Positions 47,011 through 58,671 are shown, counted from the stretch's first letter. The stretch is DNA of 64,000 bases from Gadus chalcogrammus (GCF_026213295.1 NC_079413.1:20112378-20176377), one strand, 5' to 3'. Numbers and translations: made by a program. Notes: generated from the letters alone by a model not told the origin.

Positions 47011-47203
47011 CTCTAGTTAATTTGGACAAGAAATGACCTGAAACACTTTTCTAAAGAGAAAAAGTTAGCCAAAACCTCAGCAGTAGGCTAACTAAATCCC
47101 CTCTAGACGTCCATTTTCGTTGAAATCTTGTTTGTTTACTTGCCTCAGATATGACGGCAGGGCTGTGTCGGCGATGTCACTCAATTCCTTCCAGAAGTAC
47201 TCT

Positions 47204-47231
47204 GCCGGGCACGTTGGTGCGTGCCTCTAAT
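47204..47231 (+). ncRNA. rn7sl: 7SL (SRP) RNA, copy 41, cut by the gap
   Basis: Only the first 28 nt are present (GCCGGGCACGTTGGTGCG, then TGCCTCTAAT) before the run of N. The upstream spacer is complete, including TGACGGCA at the expected place. Confidence 0.85.
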
Positions 47232-47331
47232 NNNNNNNNNNNNNNNNNNNNNNNNNNNNNNNNNNNNNNNNNNNNNNNNNNNNNNNNNNNNNNNNNNNNN
47301 NNNNNNNNNNNNNNNNNNNNNNNNNNNNNNN
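47232..47331. other. Assembly gap, 100 N
   Basis: A run of exactly 100 N is the usual placeholder for a gap of unknown size. It begins inside a 7SL gene and ends in unrelated sequence, so the right edge of the array is missing. Confidence 0.98.
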
Positions 47332-48062
47332 CTGCATAACAACCAGGAGAGTGGAGAGATATCAGCCTTCCAAGGCCGAAGTGGGGGCGCCGAATAAGGA
47401 TAACGGATGGCTTAGTCAGGACGACTCTGCAATTTTTCGGCCAGAATTAAGTTTCTATACTCAATATCCAAATTCCAGATTACAGAAAGTCCGCGATTAG
47501 CGGAAATTTAGGTGGCCCGTTTTAAGCCCGACCAGCTACCCACGAATGGCATCAACTTCAGATTAGTTCGCCACATCGCAGAGTCTAGGTGTGTCGGTAG
47601 CCCGCACATAAATCAATGACGGGCAGCTATCAATCAGCACGAACATGCTGCCATCGCCTTCTATCTTTGCGATAGAACAGGGGGGTGAGACCGCGACATC
47701 CCAAACAGCATGCCTCCTCGTTTATCATGATCCCAATATGGAGAGTCTTCAACACCCGACGGAAGTATGGCGAGACTACAAAAGCCCCCACTCTTCCAGG
47801 AGTCCATCGTGTACCCCGCTGAGAGCGTTCTGTCAGGGCAGGCGGGCTCTCCTTGGCCCTGTTTCCTCGTCGAGAAAATTTGATCAATAGCGTTGAGAGA
47901 CCGGCCAATCAGATCCATAATTTAGGGTTCAGATAGAAATGCAGAGAGAGGCTCTGACCGATTTAGAAGAGACCACACAGGACAGAGACAAAGAGCAGAG
48001 GCAGGAGAAATAAGGGCCGGGAGGGAGCAGAGGGAGCAGAGAGAGAAGCAACGCCTTCGTTG
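47332..48062. other. Sequence right of the gap, no gene recognised
   Basis: No 7SL spacer, exon or known element is visible. Short open frames on both strands are not conserved-looking. From about 47,940 to 48,050 it becomes purine-rich (GGAGCAGAGGGAGCAGAG). Confidence 0.5.
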
Positions 48063-48152
48063 GAGGGCAGATCTATAGAGCTATAGATCTATAGATCTAT
48101 AGAGCTATAGAGCTATAGATCTATAGATCTATAGATCTATAGATCTATAGCT
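48063..48152. repeat. Palindromic 10-bp tandem repeat
   Basis: Units AGATCTATAG and AGAGCTATAG alternate about nine times. Each AGATCT and CTATAG is self-complementary, so either strand can fold on itself. Confidence 0.85.
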
Positions 48153-48799
48153 CTAGAACCTAGAATCCATGTGATGTATGCTAATAAAGGTCTAATAATA
48201 ATATATTAATAATATATTATTATGCATGTTGAAGATAATTAAGACAAGCGTGAAAGGAATACGCGTGAATAGATTTAAGGATAATGGAACAACGTTAACA
48301 CTACAAGTGTGAAGCAACGTCAAACGCTTAGAAGCAAACGCATGTTGAGCCCCTATGATGGAGAGGGCCATGACAGTTTGTTTACCGTGGTGGTGAATCT
48401 TAAAGGGCTTTATAAACAATCTTTAGTGGAAAAGACTTGTTCATAAACCATTACTCATGACCATTACCTTCTCTCTCCTGTCTCATCTGTCCCTCCCTCT
48501 CCCCCTCCCTCCCTTCATCCCTCCCTACTCTTCTCCCTCCTCCCCCTATCCTTCCCCCCTACCTACTCTCTCCTCCCCTCCCCCTCCACTTCCCCTCCCC
48601 CCTCCCTCACTACCCACCCTATTCTCTCTCCCTCCCCCTCTTCTCCCTCCCCCATCCCTACTCTCTCCTTCCCTCCCCACCCCTCCCTCCTCCCTCCCCC
48701 CCTCCTACCCTCTTCCTCCACTCCCCCTCCTCCCTCCCCCCCATCCATAAACTCGCCCCTCCCATCCCGTCTTCTGTCCCGCCCATCAGAGAGAGACAG
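48153..48799. repeat. Intron DNA: AT-rich stretch, then polypyrimidine tract
   Basis: No gene is seen in 48,153-48,470. From about 48,474 to 48,760 the + strand is CCCTCC-type pyrimidine-rich. It leads into the splice acceptor (GAGACAG) of the first visible brsk1 exon. Confidence 0.6.
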
Positions 48800-49509
48800 T
48801 ATTCACATTCAACCAATCAGACGTCACCTCCGCCTCCGCCTCCACCCCCTCCACCTCATCCTCCAAACCCAAGGCCGCCGCCGCCGCCGCCGCCGCCGCG
48901 GCGCCGCCGCCACGGCAACCGCGCGCTCGTCCCGCGCCGCGCCCGACCCCAAGACCCAGACCCTGCCCATCAAGACCCCCGCGGCCCGGCCCACCCACCA
49001 GACCATGAAGTCCCTCCCCCTGGCCACGACCCCTCTCGCCCTCGCCCTCCCCCTCCCCGGTGCACTCCACCAGCCCCCGCTACTTCTCTTCCCCTCGCCG
49101 TCCCTGTTCCGCTCGGCGGGCCGCGGCGGCCAGCCGTCGCCGCCCCCCTCCTCCTCTAACGCCTCCTCTGCCGCCGGGACCCCCCCCCCGCTCCCCCCTG
49201 TGTCGCAGGTGACCCCCCAGGGCTCGCCGCTGGCCACGCCCCTCGGCACGCCCGTGCACCAGGCCCACCACCACCACCACCACCCCTCCACCTCCTCCTC
49301 CTCCTCCGGCTCCACCCCTCCTCCCCCGCCCCCCCCCTCCTCCTCCTCCTCCTCCTCCAGGGTGGAGGGGGGGGGCGCCTCGCTGACTCCGCCCTCCAGC
49401 CCCGGCGGGGGGCTGGCCAGCTCTAGCTCCGCCCACTGGCGCACCCGGCTCAACTCCTTCAAGAACAACCTGCTGGGGTCGCCGCGCTTCCACCGCCGCA
49501 AGCTGCAGG
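48800..49509 (+). CDS. brsk1: BRSK1-like kinase, Pro/Ser-rich linker exon
   Basis: The exon lies between the acceptor ...ACAG (48,798-48,799) and the donor GTGAGC at 49,510. It starts in frame with [11 protein letters not shown], like the BRSK1 linker. After a GCC tract the matching frame changes by one: KTQTLP (48,951-48,968), [23 protein letters not shown] and [20 protein letters not shown] all lie in the second frame. The stretch between holds His6, Pro7 and Ser7 runs. BRSK1 is a neuronal AMPK-related kinase that controls polarity and vesicle release, and this is its regulatory linker. The alternative, BRSK2, fits the linker less well. A second possible acceptor lies at 49,207-49,208. Confidence 0.85.
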
Positions 49510-49529
49510 GTGAGCCCGCCGACCGGGGC

Positions 49530-49690
49530 GCACTGGTTTGGACTGGTTTGGACTGGTTTGAACTGGTTTGGACTGGTTTGGACTGGTTTGGACTGGTTTG
49601 AACTTGTTTGAACTGGTTTGAACTGGTTTGGACTGGTTTGAACTGGTTTGGACTGGTTTGGACTGGTTTGAACTGGTTTGGACTGGTTTA
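49530..49690. repeat. 10-bp tandem repeat next to a splice donor
   Basis: ACTGGTTTGG or ACTGGTTTGA repeats about 16 times. It begins roughly 20 nt after the brsk1 donor site. Confidence 0.9.
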
Positions 49691-50518
<828 letters not shown>

Positions 50519-50567
50519 TTCCAACGTCAGAGGACATGTCTAGCTTGACTCCAGAGTCCAGTCCAGA
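50519..50567 (+). CDS. brsk1: BRSK1-like kinase, 49-nt exon
   Basis: The acceptor TTTCAG precedes 50,519 and the donor GTGAGT follows at 50,568. With the split Val codon from the previous exon it encodes VPTSEDMSSLTPESSPE, the conserved BRSK segment joining the linker to the KA1-like region. Splice phases are 1 in and 2 out, and they fit both neighbours. Confidence 0.95.
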
Positions 50568-50930
50568 GTGAGTATTGTGATATCGCTGCAGACGGTGCGC
50601 CAGTTCCCTGTCATTACTGCAAAGTGTTAGTTTGTGCACACTCTATGCACTCCCCAATGCAGATATCAGCAGCCGTTGGTCCAGTGTGTTCCCACAAAGG
50701 TGTAGCAAGTTACATTATTATTATCTCTGTTGTATTCATGCAGCCCACATGTTTTTCATAATGTTTGTTCATATATTTTATCCATAAATCTTTTCCAGTC
50801 CCCCCCAGTGACGTTTAAATAAGCACCGGCAGGCTAGGTGGTGTCAACGTGTCTTATATAAATGAGTCAAACACCACAGAACAACAATCGTTCACCAACA
50901 TGAAACCATAATTGCCTGAGTTCAAATTAA

Positions 50931-51206
<276 letters not shown>

Positions 51207-51239
51207 TAAGGGAGTTGTTTCTTGCCCACTGGGGTGCTA

Positions 51240-51343
51240 GGGTCAGGGGGGGGGGTCATAAATATATGGCCTGTGAAGCCCTTTGAGACTTTACCTGTGA
51301 TTAAGGGCTATACAAATACTATTTTGTTGAATTGAACTGAATT
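51240..51343 (+). mobile_element. L2-like 3' tail fragment
   Basis: GAAGCCCTTTGAGACTTTAC, then GGGCTATACAAATACTA, is the typical 3' end of fish L2-like LINEs. It ends in ATTGA-type short repeats and lies in a brsk1 intron. Confidence 0.55.
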
Positions 51344-51533
51344 GTCTATGGCAGACAATTCAGACACAAGTGATAAAAAAGCGTGGCAAGCCACTCAGCA
51401 AAAATGTGTGTTTTACAACAACGCGCGGGCCGCACTAATGCTAAACTTTGATGTCAAGTAGGGGGCCACAAAATATCATCCCGCGGGCCTCAATTGGCTC
51501 CCGGGCCGGAAGTTTGAGACCCCTAGTCTATGG
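51344..51533. mobile_element. hAT-type MITE in a brsk1 intron
   Basis: GTCTATGG occurs on both sides (51,344-51,351 and 51,526-51,533), giving an 8-bp target duplication. The right end GTTTGAGACCCCTA and the interior GGGCCGCACTAATG resemble widespread vertebrate hAT elements. The left end is degenerate. Confidence 0.65.
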
Positions 51534-52100
51534 CAAATCTCTGGTGGTATAAAAAAATTCATAAGATATGTTACGTTACGTGAGTGTCTTTTCTTAGCAA
51601 CAAAAGATTCTGATTTGGAAAGGCCCAACCTTACTTCAGAATTTCACCACGATGCCCTAAGACTAACAACAGAATGAATAACATAAACACAGGAACATCA
51701 GTTGATATCTAGAATTCCATGGGTTTTACGTTTAGTTTGGTGTCAACGTCCTGACTCCTAGTACGTGGCAGATCCCCTTGCTGCTCAGCAGTGCTCAGTG
51801 AACAGTGGAGTCAACAACATTTGCTACCACTTTGCCGCGACCCTTATAAAGGAGGCTTTCAAGGGATTTACAACATGCACGTAGACAGGAAGGCTGCACG
51901 TTTTACAGAGTATAGGTTTAAAGACCCAATAATAAGTTATACATTAACCGATGTTTTGTCGGTATATCTAGTTTTTTGATCCATAAAACATGTAGCAAGC
52001 GACCACCACACAACATCACACGCACCACACGACACACACACAACCAACACACCAAACGCAACAAACGCACACGCACACATACACTCCTGTACCCATGCAG

Positions 52101-52202
52101 ATCCCCTCCCTAAGCCACAGTGTGGTGTCCCAGACGAGTTTCCGGGCAGAATACAAGTCCTCCGGAGGCCCCTCCGTCTTCCAGAAGCCTGTCAAGTTTC
52201 AG
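52101..52202 (+). CDS. brsk1: BRSK1-like kinase, KA1-region exon 2
   Basis: 34 codons, phase 0 on both sides: [20 protein letters not shown], then [27 protein letters not shown] fits BRSK1 ([13 protein letters not shown] in mammals) better than BRSK2. Acceptor ATGCAG, donor GTATGT. CA-rich DNA precedes the acceptor. Confidence 0.96.
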
Positions 52203-52906
52203 GTATGTAGAAGACACGTACACACGCACTCACACACACACACAAATACACACTTTAAAGGATCGTTTGGGGCATTCAAGCCTGTTTCCGATCATTTAAG
52301 GGAATAATGCGAACAAGACTTTCTGAGATTGGTCGGGTTTTGAGCGCGAGTGCCTTGTGCAAATATGACACTCATGAGATTTGAGCGAGCACTTGTCCAA
52401 AAAACACAATTACAGACTAGTCCCAATTAAAGTGAGAAAGTAGAGAAGAAAGTTTAGAGCCTTAAGGAGCCTTTCTGTAACGTTTTTCAGATGCTTATAA
52501 AATCCATCTGAGCCTCACAGTGGCAAAAACACCTTAGAGGAAGTATATTACAGGGTGCTATTGCCACAAAGGATAACATTGCAGCATCATTCCCTCTTAA
52601 TACTGGAACAATTTCAAAACATTTTATCCTACTTTCACTGTTGAAACCAGAAGAATTATCAATTTTGCTCCAAGTTGAATAATGAATAGTGCTTTGTGAT
52701 GTGTGTTTTTTACCACCATTTGTCTTCTTCTTGTAATTATTATTATTTCCTTGATTCATTGTCAACAATAATTACCGGTCTGACTTCTCACCAGCCTAAA
52801 GTGTTGTTCTTCACACTCGATCAAAGCGGTCCGGGCGCTTATTAAGTGCGTTTTCTCTCTCTCTCTCTTCCTAAACTCAGCCAAACCGTGTTTTCCTTCT
52901 TCCCAG
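52203..52906. other. brsk1 intron
   Basis: 704 bp with a short (CA)n near 52,230-52,250 and a pyrimidine tract before the acceptor. Nothing else was recognised. Confidence 0.7.
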
Positions 52907-53015
52907 GTGGAAATCGCTTTCTCCGAAGGGGAGCGGGAGCGGGAGAGGGAGCGAGCGGAGAGGGAGGGCAGGCGAGAGCTGGGCATCTACAGTGTCACGT
53001 TCACCCTCATATCAG
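52907..53015 (+). CDS. brsk1: BRSK1-like kinase, KA1-region exon 3 with Glu/Arg insert
   Basis: Acceptor CCCAG at 52,902-52,906, donor GTACGA at 53,016. It encodes VEIAFSEG, then a charged run [17 protein letters not shown], then LGIYSVTFTLIS. The flanks match BRSK; the middle, variable in other vertebrates, is here replaced by a GAGCGG-type repeat. The insert falls on a loop between beta strands of the KA1-like fold. It is in frame. Confidence 0.94.
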
Positions 53016-53840
<825 letters not shown>

Positions 53841-53930
53841 GTCCCAGTCGCAGGTTTAAGAGGGTGGTGGAGACCATCCAAGCCCAGCTCCTGAGTACCC
53901 ATGATCAACCCTCTGTACAGGCGCTGGCTG
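53841..53930 (+). CDS. brsk1: BRSK1-like kinase, exon with conserved [10 protein letters not shown]
   Basis: 90 nt. With the split Gly codon it encodes [20 protein letters not shown], then [10 protein letters not shown], matching BRSK1; BRSK2 departs after this region. It forms the amphipathic end of the KA1-like domain. Acceptor ATCAG; donor GTGGGT at 53,931 followed at once by (CA)n. Confidence 0.96.
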
Positions 53931-53960
53931 GTGGGTTACACACACACACACGCACGCACA

Positions 53961-53992
<32 letters not shown>

Positions 53993-54107
53993 CGGCACGC
54001 ACGCACACAAAGGCGCAAGCACACACACACACGCACACACCACACACGCACACGCACACACACACACGCACGGCACACAAAGGCACAACACATACCACAC
54101 ACACCCC

Positions 54108-54148
<41 letters not shown>

Positions 54149-54241
54149 ACCCTCACACACACACACCACTCACACAGCACACACACACACAGACACACCC
54201 TCCGAGGTCCCTCTAACTTCCCCTCTCCGCCCCCCCCCCAG
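53931..54241. repeat. Short brsk1 intron made almost wholly of (CA)n
   Basis: The 311-bp intron is CA and CGCA repeat from 8 nt after the donor to about 54,197. A C-rich acceptor tract ending CCCCAG follows. CA repeats close to a 5' splice site are binding sites for hnRNP L. Confidence 0.9.
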
Positions 54242-54554
54242 ACGAGAAGAACGGTCAGCTACTGCGTCCGCCCAGCACCCCCACCCGACAGAACTCCCGC
54301 CGCTCGGAGGGCGCCCCCGACCGCGAGTGGGACCACGGCGCCGAGCGGGAGAAGGCGGACCGCGGCGGCGAGGGCGGCGGGGTTCAACGGCCGCGCTGGG
54401 CGACGGCGGCGGCGTTGGCGTCGGCGGCGGCGTTGGCGGCGGCGGCGGCGGTGTGGCGGCGGTCGCCGGCGGGGCTGCCCTACAACGGAGGGGCTCGGGG
54501 AAAGACAAGACCCGACTCCTCTCGACCACCAACGGGACGCAGTCTCACCCCTAG
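54242..54554 (+). CDS. brsk1: BRSK1-like kinase, last exon with apparent frameshift
   Basis: The exon continues a split Asp codon as [20 protein letters not shown], as in BRSK1. The characteristic BRSK1 C-terminal end is recognisable further on as [20 protein letters not shown], followed by HP and TAG at 54,552-54,554, but in another frame. The switch must lie in the GGC-rich stretch between about 54,385 and 54,485. Left uncorrected, the first frame runs on to 54,816 through low-complexity sequence. A sequencing indel in the GGC repeat, a tiny intron or a true mutation are all possible. Confidence 0.82.
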
Positions 54555-55234
54555 GTGGAGCCGACGGAGAGACGAGGAAGAGGGGGAGAAAAAGAAGAGA
54601 ATGTCTTGGGGAGACGGGGAGGGGCTTCCCTTGCTGCCCCTTGCTTCCTCCCCTCCCTCCCTGTTTCCCTTCCTCTGTTCTTTCCATCCTCGCTGTCCTG
54701 GGACGGTGACACTCGTCCCCACCCCCCACCCCCACCCCCCCTGCCCCGCCGTCAACACTGAACAACACAAGATGTCAACAGAACAATCAGCGGAGAGCCG
54801 GCTCCAGACTCACTGACCCCGCGGCGCGGACGTCGCGCTCGGAGGGACGGGGGGCGTACCCGGTAACTAGCTCCACTGGTTCATGTGGAGCTACGTGCAC
54901 TTTTGGCTCCGGACTAGGGACCCAACCCCCCCCCCCCCCCCCCCCACGGGGGTCAAGAATCGCCAATGAACACCGTCACGGTCGAACTACTTAAACCGAT
55001 GGCTTCGCGTCTCTAGACGACGTTCACGCATACATATACGTCACCCGTACTCTTTGTTAGAGAGAGACACCATAGTCTACCCCTCAGCTATTAACCAGTT
55101 AACTATGCTTTTGCCACCAAACCACATTTCACTTCTCGTCCAATCCGCCCGCATCCCCAACATCACCTGACCAGAGGTGGAAGGTCACATGACAGTGAGA
55201 TTGCTCTCTGTATTGGCCCCCTCTGGCGAAGATC

Positions 55235-55312
<78 letters not shown>

Positions 55313-55528
55313 CCTGAATGTCTTTTACGAAAACAGAACAATAACAGCTGCGTTACAGAATAGCAATTGAAAGTAGACCTTGACGACAACGTGCACGTTT
55401 TGAATGTGGGTTTTTGATCCATCGTTGACCAATCCCGAGCGTTCTTCTTCATAGCCCCCGCCCACTGCGAGATGACGGAGAATCAACACAATAATAGACA
55501 GTGGAAGGACTGGCTTGTAGCAACCCTG

Positions 55529-55562
<34 letters not shown>

Positions 55563-56487
55563 TACACACGCACACAGCTGACTCAGCAAGTTGAATAGAA
55601 AACCTTCACCTGGGACACAAGCGAGTAGATCATCAGCATAACAAGGGAACCATCCAGAGCAGATGGCCCTCTGAGGAGCTCCTCGACAGCCACGACGCAC
55701 CACATTGCCTTCGGCGAGGAGACGGAAGAGTCGAGAGAGCCTCGCCAGATTTCGCTCGGGTGTAGAAGATCTGACCGTATACCGACAGGTATAAAGGGAC
55801 GGACAAAAGATCCGCTAAACGATAGGTAGGTAGATAGATACTAGCTAGATAGAGCCATAGGTAAGGTAGGTAAGAGCACTGATAAAGGCCGAGGTTAGAC
55901 GCAGGAAGGGTAGAAGGACGGAGGATAGCTATAGGTGTTGCTAGGCGATATCAGGACTGGTCATCAGTTGACGCAGCGCAATGAAAGTAGACAAAGAAAC
56001 GTGTTTGAATGTTTGTCCGAATTTAAACAATAAGTCATTTTAGATTTGATACTGTCGATGCAAAGTGGCATGGGCGGTAAGCATCAACGTGTACAAAAGT
56101 GTTTCTGCAACAAACCTCAGACTCCACATTTACCCTTTCTCCTCTGGACCAATGAAAAGAATGAAAGGCACTGACCACACCCCAGGGGCCATACCCCCAC
56201 CCTATAGCGGACTGCACTGCACGTTCACATTCACACCTTTCGGTCGCTCCCCTCTCCCCATCTCTTTCTCTTGTCATTTTGAGGGAGCGGAAAGAGAAAG
56301 AGAGAGAGCCGGCCGAAGAAGAGACAAAAACTTGCAGGAACTGAACTCTGCCGCTCATCACTGGAGCCAGCCTGTTTCTCCTTCTCTCTCTGCTTCTTCT
56401 TTTTGGGAATGTATCTTTATTGCTTTGACACCAGAAAAAAACACCATGTAGAATGTAAAATGTCACGTCTAGTAATGAATGTTAATA

Positions 56488-56525
56488 TTTATTTATTTAT
56501 TCAAATGTATTTATTTATTTAATTT
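56488..56525 (+). promoter_or_regulatory. AU-rich element cluster
   Basis: At least six overlapping ATTTA pentamers lie within 38 nt downstream of the brsk1 stop. If transcribed they would form a class II AU-rich element, a target of HuD/ELAV and TTP-type proteins. Confidence 0.4.
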
Positions 56526-57159
56526 CAACAGAGCCAACACTTATGTTCATTTTGTTTGTCGGTGGACATTTCGGTGGACATTTTTTTAATTGTTTTTTTA
56601 TAATCGCTAAATGTCCCATGGATGAGGAAGAGGAAGGTACCGCAGACTTTCAGCGGAACGTTTTTTCTGGTCGGCCTCAACGTTGCTGATGAAGTGATGA
56701 TGCGTGTCGACATACTGGCTTTCACTGGGCTGACCGGTGCAATGCAGTGATTCCCACTGTTATTCTACTGTGTCCTGTAGAGAGAACACGACTGAACTGC
56801 AAATACCTTTTCATTTTATAACATTGTTTGACATGCACTGCCGTAAAACAGGAGAACACACATGCAATGAGTGAAAGATTTGCTGCTTTTTAAAGGAGAC
56901 ACCGATCAAACTTGGTCTGCTGGAAACACGTATAGAGGTGACTGAACCAATTTTTTTTTTTTTTAAGTATTTAGCCATTAGTTGTTTAATTCACTCAATC
57001 CCTCCTTTTATTCTCATCGCACTGTACATTGATTGAATACACTTTATTTACTGACACTTAGCGAGGTATGCTGAGCTGACCTGAACTCAAATACCAGAAT
57101 GTTAGTTATTTTTGCAGCTGCGTGCGTGTGTGTGTGTCTGTGTTTGGCTGTGTGAGAGT

Positions 57160-57235
<76 letters not shown>

Positions 57236-57969
57236 AAGGCTGAACATGTTTACCCCCCCTCCCCACCACCATGAACATGTCATCTCCACTGTCCTCAAAA
57301 CTGAGTTTCTCTTCATTCAAACGCAAACGTGTCGTTCCTTCTCCCGAGCCCCTCCTTTTCTCTCTTCTGTGCATTTCCTAGTAGCTACACGCTATACAAG
57401 AGACCACACCCTCTGACCACAAAGCCCGGTATCACCTCCTCCGTTCACCTTTCACCGGTTCCACCCTTGAAGTTCCTACAAAAGCTACATGTGTGATTCG
57501 GTTTTCCCTGTCGCATCACCTGGCAACCGGACAGCTATCTTAAGATACCGCAAAGCCATTTCATACCAGTCATTCCATTTCAGAACTGGGTTTGAAGTTG
57601 AGGTCTGACATTGAAGTTACGTAACAATTGCTTTGTTTTGTTTCCATCTTACTTCGTTGCGACGTCTTACTGCCGAAAAACGACACGACAGTGTGAGAGA
57701 GGTGGTTGGTGAGTTAGTTACCTGGTTAGTTAGGGTAATAGCAGGGAACGACAAAAAGACCACACGCTGCAAGCAGTGATGTAAGGAGGGGAAATGCCTG
57801 GAAGGAGCGCTTGAGCAAGGAGACAGGAATGTAGGGAGTCCCGGGTACTGCGGTACACACACTTACACATGGACATGAGAGGTCAAAGTTCATCCATTTC
57901 ATTTGCATACTCTTGACATTTTGAGAAACCTTCAATGCCACAGTATACCCTGCCTCTCTCGCTCCCGCC

Positions 57970-58100
<131 letters not shown>

Positions 58101-58665
58101 AAACTGAATCCACCTCGCCCATATATGTAATAGCACTCCCCCCCCTCCCCCCGCACCCTATCACTTGTAAACATTTTATACATTGCATACTTTAAATGTC
58201 CGTGCTGGCGGACTCGGTCCGGGCGCGTCCTTCGTCGTATCTATGTACCCTTAACACTATCTTTGATTCGACACTGTAGTCGCCATATCTTCTTCGTCGT
58301 TATTATTCATCTCATTCATCTTCAGCACTTATGATTGTACGATTGTAATCTTCCTCTTCTCCCCCCCCCCCCTGAGCTCTTCATCCTTGCCCCCTCAAAC
58401 CCACACGAGACCCCGCCCCCCTCCCGATCTGCCGTCGTCCTGTCACCTGTACCCCCCGCCCCCCCCCCCCCCCCCCCCCCTACACACACCTTAACCTGCA
58501 CAAAAGAACAAGTTTGTCTCGAAACATCAATAATGACATGGGATACCTGAGAAGGTTAGAAGATCAGCATCGACGTGCTAGATGATGAAAAGAAATGTCT
58601 ACAAAAAATACTAAAGTGAAAATGGTGAAGTGCACTATTATTATTGCCTGTGAGAAATAATGACC

Positions 58666-58671
58666 AATAAA
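58666..58671 (+). terminator. Candidate poly(A) signal of brsk1
   Basis: AATAAA in GACCAATAAACAG. It is the last such hexamer before the cpt1 promoter region. Confidence 0.4.

Larger units (their letters stand above)
22525..47231 (+). repeat. Tandem array of 7SL (SRP) RNA gene units
   Basis: 40 full-length 7SL genes and a 41st cut by the gap lie in one orientation. The unit is 533-546 bp: about 300 bp RNA gene plus 235-245 bp spacer. Two spacer types exist, a longer one containing TTCAAATTGAGGTTGACA and a shorter one containing TTGAAGTTCACA. The left edge lies inside a spacer near 22,525. The right end runs into the assembly gap, so true copy number is unknown. A hAT element interrupts the array at 44,233-47,010. 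Confidence 0.95.

Noticed and set aside
22525..47231. Open frames of 60-92 codons on both strands repeated every ~545 bp, looking like a repeat-protein family
   Set aside because: They are shadows of the 7SL RNA gene. They start at GTG or ATG inside RNA helices and their identity follows the RNA, not codon structure.
22525..47231. Dispersed Alu-like SINE or tRNA-derived SINE array
   Set aside because: The units contain the full S domain with helix 8, no A-tail and no target duplications, and they are in perfect tandem order. They are 7SL genes, not SINEs.
8216..47231. CRISPR-like repeat structure
   Set aside because: Units of 0.5-1 kb with conserved spacers in a vertebrate genome; nothing resembles short repeats with unique spacers.
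47332..47940. Overlapping 80-92-codon frames right of the gap
   Set aside because: No recognisable domain, both strands equally open, and no splice or start context.
48786..49501. Minus-strand Gly/Arg-rich open frames opposite the brsk1 linker exon
   Set aside because: They arise from GC-rich triplet repeats. The plus strand carries the BRSK1 similarity and matching splice sites.
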